Shown piece by piece: positions 39,431 through 52,618 of a stretch of DNA of 64,000 nt. Every line of letters begins with the position of its first letter. Positions within the stretch are counted from its first letter, which is position 1. A program made the translations under genes and the position numbers. Under the pieces are notes generated by a model. The model was not told the DNA's origin, made no database searches, and saw only the letters and a list, made by a program, of their open reading frames with translations. This stretch comes from Cheilinus undulatus (Eukaryota > Chordata > Actinopteri > Labriformes > Labridae). The DNA is taken from positions 31,685,855 to 31,749,854 of the forward strand of contig NC_054867.1 in assembly GCF_018320785.1 (NCBI RefSeq), read 5' to 3'.

Positions 39431-42400
39431 TGAATTTATCATGTTGTTTTACTGTCTTACGGTAAAGCCTATCCTACAGAGTCAGTCTTCACTGTACTCA
39501 ATATTTTAATCTTTTTCTTCATAATTTGAATAAATAACATTGCCAACATGCATTATTAGCTTACAGTATACTCAAATTACTTTTAATGCCAAACTAACTT
39601 TGCGTTAAGAGATGGAGTGTGAGAGCTTGAGTGTTGCAGAGACAATGAAACAGAGAACAAAGGAAGCACTGGAGAGGTAGTGACCTTTAAATTGTAAATT
39701 TATGTAAAGATCAGAGCACAATATGTCTCCTCTTTAACCCTAATCTCATCCTTATTGTCTATTTTCTTTCAGTCATCCTGATGCTCAATGAGCCTGACCC
39801 CTCTGCACACTGAGGACATTTTGTTCTTTCTCTAGAAACCGTCTGCAGCAGACTTCACGGGTCACACATGCGGACACCCCAGGACATGACTGAGACCTCA
39901 CACCGAATAACCTGCAGGGCAAAATGCAGCATTACACTGTTGTAGTAGCATCTAAATCTATAATCCATGACAGCTGCTTCCAACACCTCTTATCTTTTTT
40001 TCTTCTCTGACCAATTCATAACATTTAATTTTTTTTTTTTCACTTGAAAAACTAGATACGAAATAAAAACTACTCAAAGTATTCTAAAATATACCCAGGC
40101 ATAACTTAGTGTATTACAAATAAATTATTAACAAATTGAATAGAGATGCACATCCAAACCCCACAGTCTTGTTCACTCAGAGTGTGAGCACACATTAAGA
40201 AGACACTGAAAATGATCTGTTTACATTTAAAAATCTCTTGAGAAATAATTGAATATGTCTTTAAGTGTTTGTTGGCAAGCAGGCATTTGACTTGCAGCCT
40301 CTGCACACACATGCACGCACATAAAACATCTGACTGGATTATCTCTGCAGAGTGTTTGCCTGCCATCTAGTGAATAATCTCAGATGGTGCATTTGACCTG
40401 TTTACTCATAACCTCCAATGCAAAAGAAGCTAAAGCTGCAGAAATGCACTGAAAGAAAGCCAAATGGATGCAGTGTTTTATGCAAAAATGTTTAAGTTAA
40501 TCAGGAGCATTTGTGCAGACTGTCTATGAATGGGTCTATCATTTAGACATAGATAAAATGAAAATAGCATGTATGTCATTGCACTTTTTTTTATACAAAA
40601 AGCTGAGATAAACGGAGAAATATTTTTCAACATTTGGATCTATACTGCAGAGAAAGCTGGTGCTTTCCAAGCTGCAGCATTGAGAAACTGCTCTTAAATC
40701 TACATCTGCTCAAATGGTATGGTCCAGAGTGTTCCATTGAGCAGATAAGAAGGGTGGCATTTGAATATCTGATCTATGCTGCTCTAGTTGAGGGAGCAAA
40801 TAAAGATTATTTTGAGATTTTCACTGAGCAGACTGCCCCCTCTCCTCATTATCTATTATTATCTAAGGACTTTTTTTTTTTTAGGATTTATTTCTGCATC
40901 TCTGTACTCCTTACCACAGCACTATTGCCTTGTGTACATGAATATAAAGGTTTAGGGCTAATTTTGGTATGTGCAAATAGAGAGCAAGGGTCAAATTATT
41001 TGTTTGCACATATCTATTCTGATTCTGAGGATCTATTTTATTACGCCTCTAATGCATCAGTCATCATTGCCGTTCTGAGCATAACTGAGTTATTGCATGG
41101 AAACAGAGAGAGGATTTAGCCTGCATGCTGTGTCGCAGGAACATTCGCTGATGTGTCATTACTCCATTTTGATCCTTCTTCTACAGGCCGTTGTACTTCC
41201 ATCATTAAACACCAGATGGTGCTGACTCCTCAAAAATATCTGGTGACACCTTTTGCAAGTGATTTCCTACATGATTGGTCTATCCATTCCATTAGTCAAT
41301 AAATTGGCTATTAGAAAAATAAAATATCAATTCAGCATGCAGAGAGAAATCATAAAGTCAATTGATGATTGGATGATGATTAACTGAAAACAAATGGTCA
41401 GCTGAACTTTTATGTCCATGACACGTGCTCTCTTTATCATCCTCTCCTGTCCCTCATTCATTTTCCCCTTCACCTCTCCATCAGCCATGTGATCATCCCC
41501 TGCCCTTTGCCGGAGCGAGGAGGTCACGTCCCAGCACCTCCATGCTCATAGCCATGATGATGATGACACACGCACATATCACACTGCTCTCCTGGTCCCA
41601 CCAACAACGTCCTTCTCCCCAGTTCCCAGCTTCTCCTCTGGGCTCCTGTGTCCTGTCAGAAAAGCTTTTCCTCACAGAGCCCCACAGGTGCCAGCCAATG
41701 ACGGGATGGGAAGGAGATGTCACGTGATGGTGGGCGGCCAATGTCAGACACCCACAACTGCATGCACACTTCCTGGAGGGAAAGTACACTCAGAGAGCAT
41801 GAATGTTTCTATTTATAATCTCTCTGGCAGAAAAAAAGAGCCAAGAAGCCACTTTTGAAATAGTGCCTTAATATAACACCAAGCATGTGTGCGGCTCTTT
41901 AAACACAATGCATGTAAACAAAGATGTGGAAGCAGGATCAATCAGTTTCTCACATATGCACGGGCCTATATGTGCACACATGCACACAGGCATGCTGACA
42001 CGTGTGCACACAGATCCACACAAGGAATATTCTTACTCTCATTTGCATGAAGTCACACAATAACACACACATGCATGAATCTTTGCTTTAATGCCAGCCG
42101 ATCCTCCAGGCCTGAGCCTCTTCCACTTTGCTCTTATCACTCCATTTCCTTAAATTGCTCCACAGTCACCATCATGACATAGTGCTTGCCCTTCTAGAGA
42201 GATGTCTGTCAACAGAGAGCCCCGCCCCCTTGAGTGAGCATGAGATATTAGCATAGGATGATTGAATTATCTGCAGAGATTTCAGTCCAACAGCTGTACA
42301 CATCTGCGCCGAAGGACAATTCTACAAGTATGAGTCGAGTTGAGGGCACACATGTGGGATAGGGCATAAGAGATGGCATCATACAGGCATGGCAAAGAGG

Positions 42401-44189
42401 AAGAATAGCTGTAAAAGTAAGCTAATGGAGTCAAAAAGAGAGATACAAAGACTCAGAGGGAGAGAGAGGAAGGTAGATGAAGAGAAGGAGAGACAGCAGC
42501 GAGAGAGATAGAGAGACAGAGAGTGTGCGAGCAGGGGTTAAGGCTGAGCGTGTGTTGTGGGCTCAGCAGTGAAGTTGACAATGCACTGGGAGAACAGCTG
42601 CGCTGCAGGGCTTTCAGGCTCCATCACTACTGCTCTCCTTCAAGCAGCTCCACCAACACACATATTCTCACACACATACACAAAAATATACACACAGCTC
42701 TCATGAACATGCAAAAGCACTGATTGTTGCATCAGTAATTCTGCATCAGTGCCTTCTAACCGGGTTTTGTATGCCTGGTCAGGCCAGGAAATCAGACGTA
42801 GAGTCACTATTCAAATTTGTCTAAATAACCCCAAACCTTTCACCGCTATGCATTATTAAAAATAGGTGATTTTAGATCAACAACGAAAGATGCAGAAATG
42901 CAGAATGAAATTGGGATTAGAAGAGAACAGCGGTAGAAAGAAGGGAGAGCAGGTTTGCAGCTTAAGAGCACATGAGTGAAGCGCTCAAATAGATTTATTG
43001 CAATCAGATTTAAAATGAGCTGCAGGAAGAGAGGAGGGGAGAGGGTGGGCGGGGGGGTGAGGCATAGGGATAAAGGACATGGAGTAAAAGCTAAGTGCAT
43101 TTACAAAGAGATAGAGAAACATAACAGCTGTTTGCTGTGAATTGCATGTGTAAACTAAACACATTTTTATCGAGTCGACACATCTTAATCCCCTTAGAGG
43201 TTGGCAGACACAACATTTACACAGGACCTTCACCACGGCGTGGTTAAGCGCCAAAGATCTGCTTGGTGCAGAATTATATTTGTTTACATTTATTTATGCA
43301 GGAAATTCAAACTGCTCAAGACAAAACATCTTTGTTCAGGACCTGTTTTGAAGATTCATCCAGAAAACATAGAGAAAATATGCAGGGAAACTAATATTAT
43401 CATGTATTTTCTTGTGAAACAAATGGTTTAACATGAATCTCCATATTTTAATAATTTAAGTTTGAATTCAGAGATTTTTTGGGGTCAGAGAATAGAGAAG
43501 CAGTTTAACTCAAAGTGGGGGCAGACTGCTGTCCAGAGCCAAATGGCATCCATACTCCCCTGGGGGGCCGCTGCATCCTCCGTCTGTGTTTTTACTCCAT
43601 TTTTTTTTTTAGACTGAACTGCATTGCGCTTTCCTTTTTCTACTGGGGACAACAGGACTGGTTTGTGTGTGTTTAAAGGGGAAAAAGAGGTACAGAGTTT
43701 AAACACAATCTCTCACAAAAAAAGCCCAAAAAAGGACAACAAAAAGCATGTTCACCATATATGAACTCTGAAATGTGAAGATATTACTTTTGCAATCCTT
43801 AATATCAGACTGTCATTCAGCCATACAGAATAAACAAGGTCAAGATGTTGAGGCTGTAAAAAACAAAATTACTTAATTTTCTTAGGAAGTTCTGCTAATG
43901 TTGGCTTTACATCCCCAGCTTAAATGTCCTACAAGGGACAGCTGCAAGAACATTTTAGGGCATTTAATCTTAGTTCATGTGCACAAGATTAGTCAAGTTC
44001 TGAAAAGTTTTAAGCAATGCCAGCACTGGACATAAAGTTTTTAGCTTTGTTTAACTAAAACAACAAAATAGAGATAACATAAACACTCCAATAAAAATGT
44101 AATCTGTTGAAGCCAGATGTTTCTGGTTTAAAATCTGACTGCAAGCCAAACATTCACCTCAACACACATCATAAAGACAAAGGCATTTT
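39431..44189. other. Intergenic, no gene supported
   Basis: Holds simple repeats (CA-rich at about 41,955-42,075 and 42,650-42,700, GA-rich at about 42,420-42,530). An open frame at 40,634-41,119 contains no ATG at all. Conserved-looking regulatory blocks cannot be judged without other genomes. Confidence 0.35.
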
Positions 44190-45057
44190 TCCACAGTGCA
44201 ATGGGTCGTTCTGACAGCTCAGTGACTTCAAGCGTGGTACTGGGTTGGATGCCACCTTTGCAATAAGACAGTTAATGAAATTTGCTGGGGAATGTTTTTT
44301 TGAAAGTGGAAGCGTTTAGGAACAACAGCAACTCATCCACAAAGCTGACGGCAATGTAAAATTTCAGAGTGGGGTCAACGACTGCAAGGGTGCATGTTGC
44401 GTGAAAGTCATGTGAAACGCTTTGCTGATTCCATGGCTGAAGAGTTCCATAACTTCCATTGGCATGAATGTAAGCACAAAAACTTCGTGGTGGGGGTTTC
44501 ATGAATGGGTTTCCATGACCGAGCAGCTACATGCAAGCCTTACATCACCAAGTCCAATGCCAAGCATCAGATGGAGTGTTGTAAAGCACATCAACATTGA
44601 ACTGTGAAGTAGTGGAAACGTGTTCTGCAGTGACGAATCATGCTTTGACAGTCCCATGGAAAAGCCTGGGTTTTGGTGGATGCTGGTAGAAAGTTACCTG
44701 CCTGACAGCATTGTGCAAACTTTGAAGTTTGGTTTTGGAGGAATAACAGTATAGGGCTGTTTTTCAGGGTTTGAGCTATAGGCCCCTTATATTCAGTGAA
44801 GGACAATCTTAAGGCAACGGTGGTTCAGTAGGAAGGGGGGGTCAGATGACAGGAAAAGCAGGATACAAGCTTAAGTCCATTTACCATTTGATAGTTCAGC
44901 AGACCAAGACCTTTTTGGACGATGGTATGCTTCCAACTTTGCGGCAATAGTTTGGGGAAGGCCCTTTTCTATTCCAACATGACTGTGCCCCAGTACACAA
45001 AGCAAGGACTATGAAGATATGATTTGATAAGTTTGGTGTGGAAGAACTTGACTAGCC
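44190..45057 (+). mobile_element. Degenerate Tc1-like transposase, 3'-truncated
   Basis: Plus-strand sequence follows a fish Tc1-like transposase gene in order. Landmarks are GACAGCTCAGTGACTTCAAG, GGAACAACAGCAACTCATCC, CATGCAAGCCTTACATCACC, GGAAACGTGTTCTGCAGTGA, CATGACTGTGCCCCAGTAC and GTGTGGAAGAACTTGACT. Frameshifts and stops are frequent. A foreign stretch of about 80 bp sits at 44,819-44,897. The final third, with the last catalytic Asp/Glu region, is missing, and the copy stops where the GTGGCAAAA repeat begins. Confidence 0.8.
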
Positions 45058-45119
45058 AGTAAACAAAGTAGAAAACACGAGACAACCGTAATGAAAAACA
45101 ACTGAATAAAGGACGAAGA

Positions 45120-45785
45120 AGCGGATGTGGATTACAAGTGGCAAAAATGGGTTAGAAAATGGCAAAAGAAGTAGAAAAAATTGGTAAAAAAGCAACAATT
45201 ATTGGTTTAAAGTGGAAAATTAGGGCAAAAAGCAGCAACAAGCAGATAATAATGGCAAAAAGAAGAGGAAAAAAGAGGTACAAAAGCAGCAAAAATGGGT
45301 TAAAAGGGGCAGAAAAATTCAAATAAGGGCTAAAAGCAGTAACAATTGATTACTAGTAACAGAAAGTGGCAAATAATGGCTAAAAGTGGCAAAAATAAGC
45401 AGCCAAAAGCAGCAAAAATTGGTTAAAAGTGGCAAAAAGAAGTGGCAAAGTGGATAAAAGTAGCAAAAATTGGTTAAAAGAGGCAAAAAATGGTAAAATA
45501 AGGGCAACAAAAGCAAAATCAGTTAACAGTAGCAAAAAGAAGTGGCAAAAATTGATTATAAATTGATGATGTGGGTTAGAATTGTCAAAAATAAGTATTT
45601 TCAACATCAGAAACTGATAATAGCATCACACACTTTTCAGCTCCAAAATGAAGTAGCTGTTGGCCAGGATGCTAGCACCAATGCTACTATTTCAACACAC
45701 ATGCAGTGATATCAATGAATCCCAGTTGGAGGGCCCATTCCCTCGATTTTTCAGCAGCCCAGACAACTTTGTGGGCAGGCCTGCT
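45120..45785. repeat. Composite repeat: GTGGCAAAA array plus unique tail, copy 2
   Basis: The array of diverged AGTGGCAAAAATGGGTTAAA units (45,120-45,590) is followed by the same tail as at 23,960-24,160 (CACTTTTCAGCTCCAAAATG, GTTGGCCAGGATGCTAGCA, ATGCAGTGATATCA, GGCAGGCCTG). Non-coding. Confidence 0.7.
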
Positions 45786-48700
45786 TTTAGTCCATGTCTT
45801 GATGTGGTCTCTTATCTTCCCGTCCTGAAAGTACAAAATTACAAGTGCTAAGCCATATTAATTCAGAAATACCTTGCCTCTTAAGCACAAAATGTTTGTA
45901 ACACATGGCAAAACCATTATCTCCCATTAAACGTGCAGTCTCACAACTGCCAGCAACTAACAGACCCACACTCACACACACACACAAACGTGTGCTCACT
46001 CACTCCTCCTCTTCCAGGTGAATAATTCAAGATGATTCGAGAAGAAACCATTATCCTGGGCAGACAGGTAAGCTGATCCGGTGAGGCTAGACCCTGCCTC
46101 CGCGCCCAATGCCTTTCTGCCTTACACGAGTTGCTGCTGCTGCTCACTCACTGACACGCTCTCAGAGGTAGAAGATGAGTGTTTTCTGCTTTTTGCTGTC
46201 AGCTGGGACATGGAGGTGAAACTGAGGCCACTCTACTCTAGCAGGTAGGATTTTCACAAAACTGATAACTGAGCTCACTGAAATTTCAGCAAACTAAATC
46301 ATTTGACTTTATCTGAGTTTGTCAATATGCTGAACTAGAATAAACGAATAGTAATTATACTTAAAGTGAGATATTGTTAACTTCATCTTACAGGTAAACT
46401 ACAGAGGCAGTTTGGAGTTGCTTTATAAGCCTGCACTAACATGACAAATGAATGAAAAAGTTTTTAAGGCTCTTCTGAGGGTCAAAGCTATCATTTAGTC
46501 ATTAGTCTTTCATAAGGGTGGGATTAATGTGCAGCTGAGTGCTTGACAGATGTGCGTTTTAACACTCTTGCATTAGCCAGACTGCCCTTTTACAGTGAGC
46601 TTTTTTAATGATAGCATAGAAAGAGGTTGACTTTCGCATAGGTTACTACAATAAATGAATGACATTATTTGAGACCAGGAAGTAATATGTTGGGTAGATG
46701 ATTTAGTTTGATACAGAATTATAAATCTGAACAGCAACAATGGTAACAATATTTTATTAATTCTTAGATATTTGTTGTTTATTGTGAGAGACTGTTTTGT
46801 TTTCACTAGCATTCATCTTCTGGAATTTTCTATCTGACAAAGAACAGCTGTGACGTGAGAGCTGTGGTGTGTCACAACTAGATCAGGGGTGGTGTTGACT
46901 TACTTTCTCGTCAAGGAGAGCGTCATGGAGCCAATTAGGAAATGTAGTTCAAAGGGAGCAATTTGAAAGAAAACAACACAATGTCAGAGAAACAACAACT
47001 TTTCATTGATTCTGGCATGAGAGGCATGCAATTTGACAAAGCAAAAGCAAATCTGCAGAATGTCTGTCTGTCTTGATTGAAAGACAACTATGGAAAATCA
47101 TTATATTCCTTACATACGTTCTGTAACCACTATTGATTTTTCAAAGTGTCAATAATATGGATTCTTACATAACGCTGTCACAGAACATTAAAACAATTTC
47201 ACAGTGTGGGTTTGTTCATGCTATGATGGCAGATGCATTTGCCTCCCTTCCATACAGAAAAAAATCCATTTGACTTGACTTAGGTAGTACAGTAATGACT
47301 GTTGATCATACATGAAGAAGGATTTGGTGTTGTTGAGGCATTTCTGTTATGTTTAGCTTGCAACAGGCATCTTTTTTGATAGAAAAAGCTTCGAAATCAA
47401 ACAAACATGCAGCAATTAGACAGCAGACGACTACTGTATAGGTAAATAAATCAGTGGAGAAAATATACACAAAACTAGCCATTAATAAGACAGATATAAG
47501 TGAAGAAGTTGGTGCTGACCCAAAACAAAACTGAAAGGGGGGTGGCTCAGTTTTGTGAGAGAAATACTGTCAACATCTTGTCAATTAAATTTCAGTCAAC
47601 AGTGATTCAGTCACAGTTGATTTTGAACAACTCCTGAAAAAATTACATCTGTAATAAATATTTCCATTTGCAATGAAAGGGCTGTCAGTGAGTGATAAAG
47701 CTCAAAACCTTTGGAAAGACTGGCTACTCTTCTCAGGCTTTGATGCATGATTTAGCCCATTGATTAGTGTGCTTATCAAAACTGGTCTTGGGAGCAGCAA
47801 TGATTATATATGTAAATGCTTAAACTGTTTAAATGGGACTTTGCATAGAAAAAAGATGCCAATCCTGATTATGAGAGCAATTTTTCGATAAAAATATAAG
47901 TGTATCTAAATCATCTGTTACACCTCAAACAGGATAATTCTTTTATTTCTCCACCTTCAACTGGAGAGGAAAAATAGAGAACTTCCCTTCCCCTTAAAGG
48001 AGTTTGGGCAAGACCTTATAGACTTCAGTAGAGCCCAGTCAGAGCTTTAATATTTCTTTATTTAGTTTGTGGAGTTGCTGAAACTCTTATTGCTGAAATT
48101 CTTATTTCAGCAACTACTCCCTCTTTAAATTAGTGAATTTTATTAATAGCCATGATTAATTTCGTCAACTCTTCAGTTTGGTTAATCTCAAATTCTGTAT
48201 TAAAAATTAATTATAAATTGATTTGAAAAGAATCACATCTTTGGTGCATTCACACAGTAAACAGCATGTTTAAAACACAGAGACACAGATTTAACTCAAT
48301 TGAAGACTTATTCCTTTCAAAAAAACAAAAAACAAAAACATTGTATTTTAAATAAATCATTTTAGTACGCCACTGGAAGAATCACATTTTTTTTCCTATT
48401 AATATTACTGTACCAGAGGAGCCACCCAAATTTATAGCTACAGTAGACCCCAAAAAAGTTAATATGCATGTATCAAAAACAAAACATATATTTAAAAAAA
48501 TGCAACATATATTTTACATATGTTTTTTAAATAAAATGCAATTTAAAATCTGAAATTCATACAAAGTACACATACTTAGATTGAGCATAAACATCCCAAA
48601 GGTTAGCTACATAGCAAAAACAAAGGATCAATAAAAACAGATATTTCTAATAAATAAAAAGACTTTCAAGAAAAGGAAAGACAAAATATAAAAAGGGCAA

Positions 48701-49319
48701 AAAGAAAAACAACAGTAGGAGACACCAGTAATGTTAAGCTTCACCATGCTAAATGTGGGTGAATTTTTGTGACAAGTTTCTTTACCACACTAATACCACT
48801 TAACTAATAAACTTTTCAGCAAAATATGAACCACAGTCCTGCTGTTTTCCTCAAGAAATTAAGGAAAGTGAACGCTATCAGTGTGGATGTAAGCTAACCA
48901 GACTGCTTCAGTGGCATTGCTAGCAGCTAATGTCATGGATATTTTTTGAGACAAATATTGAATAAATATGGCTATCGTGTTAAAATAAATAGTTTTAGTG
49001 ACTAAAGTAACAAAAAAGAGAGGACTATCCAAGTGACTCACATGAATATCACAAGTCAGTGTTAGCTAAAATAAGCTACAATTGTTACGCTGTGTGCCCT
49101 GGGCTAACGACAGCAACAGGCTAGCTTCTAGCTAGCAAACGTTGCTAGGTGTGGTTTCCATTGTTGGAAAGACATTACATTTGGTTTATTATTATAGGTT
49201 TATTATTATAGGTACAGTATTATTTTTGCTGTCAGTGTTAATGGAAATAATGGATATTTCTTGTGTCAACAGTGATATCGATGAGTACAGAAGGGATGGG
49301 AACCAGATAAATTAACTCA
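45786..49319. other. Intergenic, no gene supported
   Basis: Mostly AT-rich sequence upstream of cacna1d. A short CA-rich run lies at about 45,970-45,990. No coding exon with flanking splice sites could be supported. Confidence 0.35.
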
Positions 49320-49512
49320 TTTTCACAGGAAAAACATGTTGTTATCCCATGATAAAAATTATGTTGTTATCATGAAAAAACAGAGTTGTTACCTCGAGAT
49401 AATGACAAAAATGAGTCGAGATCATGAGTAAACAGACAGAAATTATTTGTTATGGGAAAACAGAGTAAATAATATATGTGAATATATGGCCCTTTATTGC
49501 TCCTGTAGTTGG
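49320..49512 (+). repeat. One-armed copy of the fold-back family of 18,950-20,350
   Basis: Contains GGGAAAACAGAGTAAATAAT, ATGTGAATATATGGCCCTTT and TTGCTCCTGTAG, matching the right arm at about 20,100-20,160. The opposite arm is not seen. Confidence 0.5.
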
Positions 49513-49859
49513 GTAAATGTTTCTGTAGCAATAGTATTTTGTTGTTTTTTTGTTTCTTAAATCATTATTTAACCCCCATAGCTCCCCACTTTCCCTTGGA
49601 GTAGCTCATATTTTAATAATAAAAAGTACTGGGAATGTTCATTTTCCCTTTTGAGATTCATAATTGAAACCAGCCTAAATAAGAAATACAGGCTCAGATT
49701 AATCCAAACCTAATAAGTAGGCTAGTAGTTTAAAAGTGACCTTCATATCAATGGTTGGTACATGTGATTTTTTTAAAGGTATCACCTATTATTACTGAAG
49801 AACTGAGCAGGTAACGTAAGGGGCATGCTGTAGCACCGAATAGATGTTATCAGGGTCTC

Positions 49860-50202
49860 GTGTATGAGCAGGGGGAGTTGGGACCGGGAGGAGGGGAGCT
49901 TGCTCTCAGATGTGCTCTCGTTATACTGTTCATACTGTTCACTGGCGCCGTGACGATAAGCAGGCAGCGGACTGAGGATGCTCTGTTGTCTGGTGCGCAC
50001 TCTCCTGTCTCCAGCTCTCCACCATCACCATGGAAGAGCTTAATTAATGCACAGGCTTTATGTGTCCCTCCTGCTCCCGGAGCTGATGATCGGTAAACCG
50101 CCGTCGTTTGACACCGGACCCGCGTTATTCGCCCTCGGAAACACTGGAGCCGTGTTAGAGAGCGGGGAGGACCGCGGCTGAATCATAAAGTCTTCAGAAA
50201 AG
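49860..50202 (+). promoter_or_regulatory. cacna1d: cacna1d promoter and non-coding first exon (putative)
   Basis: A locally GC- and CpG-richer block ending at a good donor, AAAAG|GTAACT (50202/50203). It carries no long frame. The next acceptor in the gene is at 52,473. It also carries a short upstream frame with a strong start context (CACCATGG, 50030-50047, five codons). That this is the cacna1d 5' exon is inferred from position and base composition, not from transcript data. Confidence 0.5.
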
Positions 50203-52472
50203 GTAACTGCACAGTGCGGTTTGTGCTCCACAAACTGAAGTTAGCTTCTTTAGCATAGCTGCGTTCATGCAGGCAGGCAATGATGATGCCTTTTCATTAC
50301 TGTCAGAGGACAGCAGTTATTAACGGCCACTTTTTCTCTCGACGCTGACATGTTTTGTGGATGTAGAGGAGAGGATTCATCGCTTTGGTACATTAAAATA
50401 CATTTAGACAGAGCCTGGTCAGCCTGGCTGATGTAAACTGAGGTGGGCTCTGGTCATGTGGACTGTCCGCTGTATTAGCCCTGAGTTTAAGAGCATCACT
50501 GATTTGAGATTTGTTGTAATAACGATGCCAGCTGTTTCTGTGGACCATCTGACGTCCGTGCGTTGCTCAGTTTCCACTATGAGCGCCCGGAGTCAGGCTG
50601 TCATTTCAGATAATTTTTGGGGCACATTTCACCATACCCTACCTCGGTGGTGTCCAAGGAGAAATATGAGGACGCTTCATGATGGCTATTTTGTCACGAG
50701 CCGCTCATGGAAATGTCAGTGTACACTTCATGACGGCTGCTTGGTCGACGTTGTCGACGCAGCAGTGAAATTTATTCCCAAATAAGCGCATTAAATACGC
50801 ATTTTCCCCAACACTGAGCTCGCACTAGCTCCACAGAGGCAGCGTCGTAGCACAAAGGAGATGTGAAGCTGGCAGTCTGAATTTAACAGCAGACCTACTG
50901 TCTTATTTTACACCGACACTCACATTACATACTCAGTATCCTATATGATGATGAATTCTTCGTGGAGAATCGCTGCAATGTGACCTTTTGTGTGTTTTTT
51001 CCTCTGCGGGGCCTGCTCGCAGTTCAAGGACTTACACAACTGATGTGACCAAGTGATGTCTGACAGAGGCAGCTCTGAATTTTACAGCTTATTTTGTGCG
51101 TGTTTGTATGAGTGAGTAATGTGTTTTGGCTTAGGCTTCATGTCGCTTGCTTTCCTGTTTTGCTCCCTGGATATGTGGAGGGTCAGTCATTTTTGGGACT
51201 GTTGGACACATTTATACTCCTAATGACAACATCAGAGCCAGGCCAAGCTGCCATATTTCTTATCCCTTTTTAACAGCTGCTTATTCCACATTTTGATGCA
51301 AATGCAGGATTTTGTCTCAAATTTAAAAACACTTATTTATCCAACAAGACATGTAGATGGTAGGCTAACCAAGATTTACTGACGCTATCCTGTTATTTGT
51401 GTGATTTTATGTCTTAATATTATAAACTTTAAAGTTGTCATATGGACTCAAACATCCACGTATTGTAAACATCCATATGCATGAACTGACACGTTTTCTG
51501 CTCAACTCCAGTAGCCTTAGTGTGTATTTCCAGGCACAAATGTTCTGTATACCTGCAGGACATTGCGAACATTCATCCCAGAAAAGGCATTCTATTTATG
51601 CAAGGCAAGCTCCAGTTATATGGCATATTTTATACCCAGCTTTGTATGAAGTAGACAGAATAAAGCAGGAGAAAAGATAAATGATATAAAAGAACAGTAA
51701 TAAAAGCAGTTCATGATACTAAAAGAAGAGATGATAGTAAGCAAACAGGAAGTCTCACTATGTTGTTAATTTTTGAACATCTTTTAGATGCAACGGGAAA
51801 AAAAATCTGTTTTTAAAAAAACTGAAAGCATGCACATCTCAGATCCTGTTCAAGCACCAAGTGACATAAAAACAGCTCTACACAGTTCAGATGTAGTGCA
51901 CTTTACAAGTCAGTGTCATTTAAAGCTGATGGCCAGTGTGCTTGGCTTAAAACAGTGGCTCTCAACTGGTCGACCCACCATCAACTCCTCAAGGTGAATT
52001 GTCTCCCAAATTTTTGATACTTTTTGGTCAGTCAGATTTAGTTAATAAAAAATAGAGCTTGACCTCAAACAGTACAAAAATGTGACAAAACTAAAAACAA
52101 GGGCAAAACAAGCATGTTTTTAATGAATCTCATTGACAATTTGGTGCAATTTTTTTCCCAGTCACACATCCAAGACCCACTCAAAAGAGCTTTATGCCCT
52201 ACTTTTGGGTCCCGACCCACCAGTTATAGCATTTAAGTTTCATAGTTATTGTTTAACAATATTTTGTACTTTGATTTTATAAGTTATTCAACTGTCTTGA
52301 AATAACTCAAATATGCAGTATATGCACTGGTATATCGTTGTTGTTTAATGCATGTGAACATCAAACTTTAGGAGAATTATCCTACTTTGCAGTTTGCAAT
52401 AACAGTAAGGGTCATATATTTAAAGTGATATATCCACTGACACTGTTTCTTCTCACTTTTTCTCATTCTCAG
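50203..52472 (+). other. Putative cacna1d intron 1
   Basis: Sequence between the inferred 5' exon and the first coding exon. At 51,953 to about 52,225 lies a hAT-like fragment. Its left end reads CAGTGGCTCTCAACTGGTCG and its right end is decayed near GGGTCCCGACCCACCAGTT. Confidence 0.4.
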
Positions 52473-52618
52473 AGGCAAATTATGCCAGCAGCACCAGAGT
52501 CCCTCCCCCTGGTGACGTGCCAGCTCATTGGTCAGACTCCTCTGCCCTCCCCTAGCCTCCCTGTCTACTCTGGCAGATCCATGCTGCTGGATGCTCCTCA
52601 CAGAGCCACACCCGCACC

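Noticed and set aside
40634-41119. Long plus-strand open frame of 161 codons in the intergenic region
   Set aside because: It begins at TTG and contains no ATG. Composition is AT-driven with a Phe run from a T tract, there are no splice sites or family match, and it is best explained by chance.
46205-46245. Possible alternative first coding exon of cacna1d (ATG GAG GTG AAA... before GTAGGA)
   Set aside because: Its exit phase does not match the entry phase of the 52,473 exon, and the peptide does not resemble any Cav1.3 N-terminus.
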